A stretch of DNA of 9,383 nucleotides from JAQVUB01 sp033809415 (lineage in GTDB: Bacteria; Verrucomicrobiota; Lentisphaeria; Oligosphaerales; Oligosphaeraceae): assembly GCA_033809415.1 (NCBI GenBank), contig JAPXLT010000187.1, forward strand, positions 1 to 9,383, in the 5' to 3' direction. Positions 5,682 to 9,383 of the stretch are shown here, one piece after another. A program made the position numbers and the translations under genes. Numbering within the stretch: position 1 is the stretch's first letter; every line of letters begins with the position of its first letter. The notes below the pieces were generated by a model. That model did not search any database. It worked only from the letters and a program-made list of their open reading frames with translations, and was not told the DNA's origin.

Positions 5682-5938
5682 TTTGAACTTTTTGATTTTT
5701 CGGTGATGGAAGAGGAAAGCCGGCTTCATGCCGACGAGCCGCCGGCGCTCCATATCGCCTCCGACACAATTGCGTAAAGCCGGTCTCGGCACACAAGAAC
5801 TTCGCCAGAGCAATCCCTTTCGCCAAAGCAGCAACCCCTATAAAAAATTTCGTACCTTTTCGTGTGGTTCGTGGTTAAAAAATAGGTTGTGGGCGTCAGC
5901 CCACCCAAGTCCTTTCGTGCATTTCGTTGTTCAAAAAA
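5682..5938 (+). repeat. Long dispersed intergenic repeat, copy B
   Basis: Direct-orientation counterpart of 3841-4092. It comprises the 84-bp palindromic module (5682-5765), a diverged middle, the ccaaagcagcaaccc module (5818-5853), one ttcgtggttaaaaaa unit, the hairpin gtgggc-gtca-gcccac (5889-5904) and a second, diverged ttcgttgttcaaaaaa unit ending at 5938. Copies A and B flank metK. The A-run end points to pyrH but is 122 bp away, with the pyrH leader between. Confidence 0.88.
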
Positions 5939-6060
5939 GAAATCCTTGACGCATTATGACTTGCGAAATTCTCCAGAGGTTTTACTGTAGTATAAAGTGC
6001 CCGTTTTTTGATTTCGGGATTATATTTTGTTTAAGCATTACAAAAAAGGGAAAACAGCTG
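5939..6060 (+). promoter_or_regulatory. pyrH leader region with probable promoter and weak ribosome binding site
   Basis: This is single-copy, AT-rich sequence between the repeat and the pyrH ATG. A -10-like TATAAA lies at 5991-5996 without a good -35 at standard spacing, and a TTGACG lies at 5946-5951. An AAGGGA (6046-6051) 9 nt before the ATG is the likely Shine-Dalgarno site. The promoter is therefore somewhere here but cannot be assigned exactly. Confidence 0.35.
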
Positions 6061-6783
6061 ATGGACAAGGAACCATATTTCAGGCGGATACTTTTGAAGC
6101 TCAGCGGGGAGGCTCTGCAGGGCGCAGGCGGAAGCATAGACCCTGATGCCGTATTGGCCACCGCAGAACTGATCCGGGAAGCCACCTTGTCAGGTTCAGA
6201 GGTTGCCGTCATCCTCGGCGCTGGAAATTTGTTTCGCGGCCTGACTGGCTGTCGCAAGGGAATGGATCGCAATTGCGCGGATTACATGGGCATGCTGGCC
6301 ACCTGCATGAATGCCCTGGCTGTGCGCGATGCGCTCGAATCGCTGGATATCTCCGCCGAAATTCAGTCTGCACTGCCAATAGACGGTGTCCTCGAACCTT
6401 TCGACTACCGCAAGGCCGACCGACTGTTGAACATCGGCACCGTGCTCCTCTTTGCCGCCGGCACCGGACATCCATTCTTCACGACGGATACCACGGCGGC
6501 TTTGCGCGCCTGCGAAATCAAGGCCGACGCCGTATTCAAAGCGACGAAAGTCAATGGAGTTTATAGCGAAGACCCGATGAAAAACCCAGCCGCAGTGCGG
6601 TACGAAAGGGTAACCTTCCGCCAGGCACTCAATGAACGACTCAAAGTCATGGATTCTACCGCCTTCTCTCTCTGCCAGGATAACAATCTGCCAATTGTCA
6701 TTTTCAAATTTGGCGAACCCGGCGTATTAGCCGAGATCATGCAGGGAAATTTCAAGAATGCGACTCTGGTCAGCAACAAGTGA
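6061..6783 (+). CDS. pyrH: UMP kinase (uridylate kinase)
   Basis: A 240-residue member of the amino-acid-kinase fold family that phosphorylates UMP to UDP in the cytosol, a committed step in UTP and CTP supply. Family motifs are LLKLSGEAL (11-19), GAGNLFRG (53-60), ADYMGMLAT (73-81), GTGHPFFTTDTTAALRA (134-150) and ATKVNGVYSEDP (161-172). Length matches the family (about 240). ATG 6061 is chosen because homology begins at FRRILLKLSGEAL; the open frame extends 35 codons further upstream through AT-rich leader sequence with no family similarity. Small departures include GAGN where GGGN is usual and KVNG where KVDG is usual; neither removes an obvious essential residue. frr follows 22 nt later, so the two are almost certainly one operon. 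The common upstream partners rpsB and tsf are missing. Confidence 0.97.
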   Translation: MDKEPYFRRILLKLSGEALQGAGGSIDPDAVLATAELIREATLSGSEVAVILGAGNLFRGLTGCRKGMDRNCADYMGMLATCMNALAVRDALESLDISAEIQSALPIDGVLEPFDYRKADRLLNIGTVLLFAAGTGHPFFTTDTTAALRACEIKADAVFKATKVNGVYSEDPMKNPAAVRYERVTFRQALNERLKVMDSTAFSLCQDNNLPIVIFKFGEPGVLAEIMQGNFKNATLVSNK

Positions 6784-6805
6784 ACCCCCAAAGAAAGGAA
6801 ACAAC

Positions 6806-7369
6806 ATGCCAGAAATCACTCGAATTGTGGATCAAGCCAAGGTTGCCATGGACAAAGCCGTGGATGTCATGCAGAAAAACTTTGCTTCGGTGCGCACCGG
6901 GAAAGCCTCGCCGGCCCTGGTCGATGGAATCATGGTGGAATATTATGGTGCCCAGACACGCTTGAAAGACATTGCCAGCGTCACTGCCCCGGAACCCCGC
7001 TTGCTGGTCATTCAGCCGTGGGATCAGAATGCCATCAAGAGCATTGAGAAAGCTATCCAGGCATCGAACCTGGGCATCAGCCCGGTCAGCGACGGGCGTG
7101 TCATCCGCCTGCCGATCCCGGAGTTAAGTGAAGAGCGCCGTAAAGACATGACCAAGCTGGTACGCAAGCGCGCCGAAGAGGCCCGGATCGAAGTCCGCAA
7201 TGCCCGCCGGGATGCCAACGAAGCCCTGAAAAAGGCGCAAAAAGCCTCGGAAATCTCCGAGGATGAGCTGAAAGTACAAACCGATGTCATCCAGAAAATG
7301 ACCGATCAAACCATCGAACAGGTCAATAAAATTCTGGAAGGCAAAGAAGCAGAACTGATGGAAGTCTGA
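6806..7369 (+). CDS. frr: Ribosome recycling factor
   Basis: A 187-residue protein that, with elongation factor G, splits post-termination ribosomes into subunits. Conserved stretches are SVRTGKASPALVDGI (28-42), VEYYG (44-48), IQPWDQNA (69-76), RLPIPELSEERRK (101-113) and RNARRDANE (131-139), the last carrying the arginines of the ribosome-contacting helix. Length is normal (about 185). The ATG at 6806 is preceded by AAAGGAA (6794-6800) at good spacing, and the family amino terminus starts here rather than at the upstream in-frame Met at 6758, which overlaps pyrH. It lies 22 nt after pyrH and is presumably co-transcribed. Only 3 nt separate its stop codon from a G-rich 7-bp array. Confidence 0.98.
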   Translation: MPEITRIVDQAKVAMDKAVDVMQKNFASVRTGKASPALVDGIMVEYYGAQTRLKDIASVTAPEPRLLVIQPWDQNAIKSIEKAIQASNLGISPVSDGRVIRLPIPELSEERRKDMTKLVRKRAEEARIEVRNARRDANEALKKAQKASEISEDELKVQTDVIQKMTDQTIEQVNKILEGKEAELMEV

Positions 7370-7372
7370 TTA

Positions 7373-7405
7373 GGGTGCAGGGTGCAGGGTGCAGGGTGCG
7401 GGGGG
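7373..7405. repeat. 7-bp tandem array gggtgca after frr
   Basis: Three copies of gggtgca, then gggtgcg and a run of G. It starts 3 bp after the frr stop codon. Five G-runs of three or more separated by 3-4 nt on the frr mRNA-sense strand fit a G-quadruplex pattern. It is related to the caggggg array upstream of ahcY. Confidence 0.9.
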
Positions 7406-7413
7406 AGCGTTCT

Positions 7414-7449
7414 GTCCACAATGTCCACAACGTCCACACTGTCCACCAC
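7414..7449. repeat. 9-bp tandem array gtccacaac-type
   Basis: Four units: gtccacaat, gtccacaac, gtccacact, gtccaccac. The same 9-mer family recurs at 5471-5515 and 9348-9383 on the opposite strand. The array forms the outer part of the repeat block that precedes oleC. Confidence 0.93.
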
Positions 7450-7596
7450 ATTTGACATATAGGGGTTGCGTGTTCATCCGTCAAAGCAGCAACCCATAAA
7501 AAATTTCCGCGCTTTCCGTGCTTTCCGTGGACAAAAAATAGGTTGTGGGCGTCAGCCCACCCCAAGTCTTTTCGTGTCTTTTCGTTGTTAAAAAAA
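7450..7596 (+). repeat. Dispersed intergenic module, long form with hairpin, ending 4 bp before oleC
   Basis: In order it holds catttgaca, gcgtgttcatccg, tcaaagcagcaaccc, a taaaaaattt run, two ccgtgctttccgtggacaaa-like segments, the hairpin gtgggc-gtca-gcccac (7545-7560) and ttcgttgtta with an A-run ending at 7596. The oleC ATG is at 7601, so the module supplies the whole region just upstream of the start codon. The inverted counterpart is at 9251-9347. Confidence 0.88.
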
Positions 7597-7600
7597 TAGC

Positions 7601-9250
7601 ATGTTCCCGTCCACTTCTGAAAATGTAGCCTGGTTAATCAAGGAGCAGGCCGCTGTCCAGCCCCGGGCTGCGGCCATTTATTTTCCTGAAACCCGCGACC
7701 GTTTCGGGCGTGTCGCCTATACGCATTTGACTTTTCAGCAACTGCAGGAACGCAGCGATTTTTTTGCCTGGGGAATGCGCAACCTCGGGGTGTGTGCCGG
7801 TCAAAAAGCCTTGCTGATGATACGCCCCTCGCTGGATTTCTATACACTGCTTTTTGCCATCTTCAAAATCGGTGCCATTCCAGTTTTGATTGATCCAGGA
7901 ATGGGCTGGGGAAATTTTCTGCGTTGTGTGCAGTCCATCGAGCCGGAAGTCTTTCTCGGAATCCCGGCAGCGCATGTCCTGCGCTTGCTCACCCGGCGGT
8001 ATTTCCGCTCCGTTAAAATCAATATCACCCAGGGCAACATCCGCTTCTGGGGTGGGCGTACCCTCACAGAACTGCATGGAAAATCGGAGCCCTATCCGAT
8101 CCATGCGGCTTCTCCGGATGATCTGGCAGCCGTACTTTTCACTTCCGGCAGCACTGGTCCCGCCAAAGGCGTTTCCTACACGCACCGCATCTTCAACACG
8201 CAGGTCAACTTGATACGGCGTGAATACGGCATCAAACCCGGCGAGATGGACCTGGCCTGCTTTCCGCTGTTCTCCCTGTTCAGCATCGCGCTTGGTGCGG
8301 CAGCCGTCATTCCGGACATGGACCCCAGCAAACCTGCCCGAGTCAATCCGGAACGGATTCTCGAGCCATTGCGGAATTTACCGGTAACCTACTCCTTCGG
8401 CTCTCCGGCTCTTTGGGATCATGTTTCCCGCTACGCCTGCGAAAAACAGCTGCGCCTGCCGGGTTTGCGACGGATCATCATGGCCGGGGCACCCGTACCA
8501 GCTCAGGTGCATGAAAGGCTATTGCATCAGCTGCTCGAACCCGGTGCAGAGACCTACACCCCATACGGTGCCACCGAATCGTTGCCGATCGCCAATTTCA
8601 GCGGCAGTGAAATGCTCGCCGAAACCAAAGAAGCTTCCCTGGCCGGGAAAGGCACCTGTGTCGGAAAGCCCATTGCCGAGATCCAATCTAAAATCATTGC
8701 GATCACCGACGAGCCTATCGCCAGCATGCAGGATGCTCACGAACTCGATGACGGGCAGATCGGCGAACTCTGTGTCAGCGGCACATGCGTCACCACCGAA
8801 TACTACAATAACCCCAAAGCGACTCGATTGGCGAAAATTGCCGATGGCGACAAAATCTGGCACCGGGTCGGGGATGTCGGATACTTCGATGCAAAAGGCA
8901 GATTCTGGTTCTGCGGGCGAAAAACACATCGCGTGGAAATGCAAAGCGATGCCGGCACACAGACCCTGTTCAGCATTCCCTGCGAGGCCATCTTCAACCA
9001 GATTCCGGGTGTGCGGCGTTCTGCCCTGGTCGGTATCGGAAAGCGCCCTTCACAAATCCCCGCCATCATCATCGAAACGGAAAAAAATCACCGGCTCACC
9101 ACAGAAAAAATCCTCGAGGTCGCTGCCGCCAACCCGCTGACCGCTGCCATCCGGCACGCCTTTTTCCATCCGGCATTCCCCGTCGATGTACGGCATAATG
9201 CAAAAATCAACCGCGAGGAACTCGCTCGATGGGCAACTGAAAAATGCTAA
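7601..9250 (+). CDS. oleC: OleC-like AMP-forming ligase (probable beta-lactone synthetase / acyl-adenylating enzyme)
   Basis: A 549-residue member of the ANL adenylating-enzyme superfamily. Core motifs are the phosphate loop TSGSTGPAKG (181-190), YGATE (322-326), HRVGDVGYFD (421-430) with the ribose-binding Asp425, the hinge CGRKTHRVE (438-446) and the carboxy-terminal catalytic Lys535 in NAKINRE. The patterns CFPLFSLFSIALG, VIPDMDPSKPA, TYSFGSPALW and AGAPVP are those I associate with OleC, which activates a long-chain beta-hydroxy acid with ATP and closes it to a beta-lactone in olefin biosynthesis; a fatty-acyl ligase is the alternative. ATG 7601 is the first in-frame start and the family start fits, but no Shine-Dalgarno site precedes it, only the A-rich end of a repeat module. 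No oleA, oleB or oleD is visible. The gene is bracketed by inverted repeat blocks. Confidence 0.85.
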   Translation: MFPSTSENVAWLIKEQAAVQPRAAAIYFPETRDRFGRVAYTHLTFQQLQERSDFFAWGMRNLGVCAGQKALLMIRPSLDFYTLLFAIFKIGAIPVLIDPGMGWGNFLRCVQSIEPEVFLGIPAAHVLRLLTRRYFRSVKINITQGNIRFWGGRTLTELHGKSEPYPIHAASPDDLAAVLFTSGSTGPAKGVSYTHRIFNTQVNLIRREYGIKPGEMDLACFPLFSLFSIALGAAAVIPDMDPSKPARVNPERILEPLRNLPVTYSFGSPALWDHVSRYACEKQLRLPGLRRIIMAGAPVPAQVHERLLHQLLEPGAETYTPYGATESLPIANFSGSEMLAETKEASLAGKGTCVGKPIAEIQSKIIAITDEPIASMQDAHELDDGQIGELCVSGTCVTTEYYNNPKATRLAKIADGDKIWHRVGDVGYFDAKGRFWFCGRKTHRVEMQSDAGTQTLFSIPCEAIFNQIPGVRRSALVGIGKRPSQIPAIIIETEKNHRLTTEKILEVAAANPLTAAIRHAFFHPAFPVDVRHNAKINREELARWATEKC

Positions 9251-9383
9251 AGGTTTTTTAACCACGAAAAGCACGAAAAAACACGAAAATTTTTTATAGG
9301 GCTGCTGCTTTGACAGATGAACACGCACTGTGCACCTGTCAAATGGGGTGGACGTTGTGGACGTTGTGGACGTTGTGGACAGT
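9251..9383 (-). repeat. Inverted repeat block after oleC (dispersed module plus 9-bp array)
   Basis: Read on the minus strand from the window edge: four 9-bp units (9383-9348, gtccacaac-type), ccatttgaca, gcgtgttcatctg, tcaaagcagcagccc, a tataaaaaattt run, and ttcgtgcttttcgtggttaaaaaa ending 3 bp from the oleC stop codon. This is the same order as 7414-7596 but inverted and without the GTGGGC hairpin. The array continues beyond the window. No terminator is evident; ggttttttaacc is only a 4-bp palindrome. Confidence 0.88.

Noticed and set aside
5376..5949. Short frames in the metK-pyrH gap (about 60-84 codons)
   Set aside because: They run through minisatellites and dispersed repeats and share no family features; similar peptides recur only because the DNA repeats recur.
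2584..9320. Integron cassette array with attC sites at gene ends
   Set aside because: The gttaaaaa ends do not fit the GTTRRRY core followed by an attC fold, several genes are core housekeeping genes in mixed orientation, and no integrase is visible.

Overview
This window looks like chromosomal DNA from a Gram-negative bacterium. The coding DNA is moderately GC-rich. There is a WaaP/InaA-type lipopolysaccharide-kinase-like gene and an OleC-type ligase, both families found in Gram-negative bacteria. The intergenic regions are unusually full of short tandem repeats and dispersed repeat modules. OleC together with this kind of repeat-laden spacing would fit the PVC superphylum (for example Lentisphaerota, Kiritimatiellota or Verrucomicrobiota), but that placement is an inference and not something the sequence proves.

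Layout. Positions 1-365 hold two 11-bp tandem arrays that are inverted copies of the same 8-bp core. On the minus strand, read right to left, come metK (5301-4093), a PfkB-family adenosine-kinase-like gene (3618-2632), ahcY (2416-1001) and, only 2 nt after ahcY, a WaaP-like kinase gene (998-366). On the plus strand come pyrH (6061-6783) and frr (6806-7369), which form a short operon, and then an oleC-like AMP-forming ligase (7601-9250). metK and pyrH diverge from a 759-bp intergenic region.

Function. MetK makes S-adenosylmethionine, AhcY splits the S-adenosylhomocysteine left after methyl transfer, and the PfkB kinase probably phosphorylates the released adenosine. Together they make an activated-methyl-cycle cluster. 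PyrH and Frr are the usual pair for UMP phosphorylation and ribosome recycling, but the common upstream partners rpsB and tsf are absent. The OleC-like enzyme suggests long-chain olefin or beta-lactone chemistry, but no oleA, oleB or oleD is visible.

The most unusual content is intergenic. Five blocks between or beside genes follow a similar plan: a GC-rich minisatellite with a 7-, 9- or 11-bp unit (usually with a GTCC/GGAC core), then in some blocks a REP-like hairpin or an 84-bp palindromic module, then a conserved 'caaagcagcaaccc' module, and finally a 'ttcgtggttaaaaaa' module. The A-rich end of that last module faces the neighbouring gene in all five, and in four of them it stops 0-17 bp from a start or stop codon. 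The oleC gene is bracketed by two such blocks in inverted orientation, and metK by two roughly 250-bp copies in direct orientation. All coordinates and repeat counts were read by hand.
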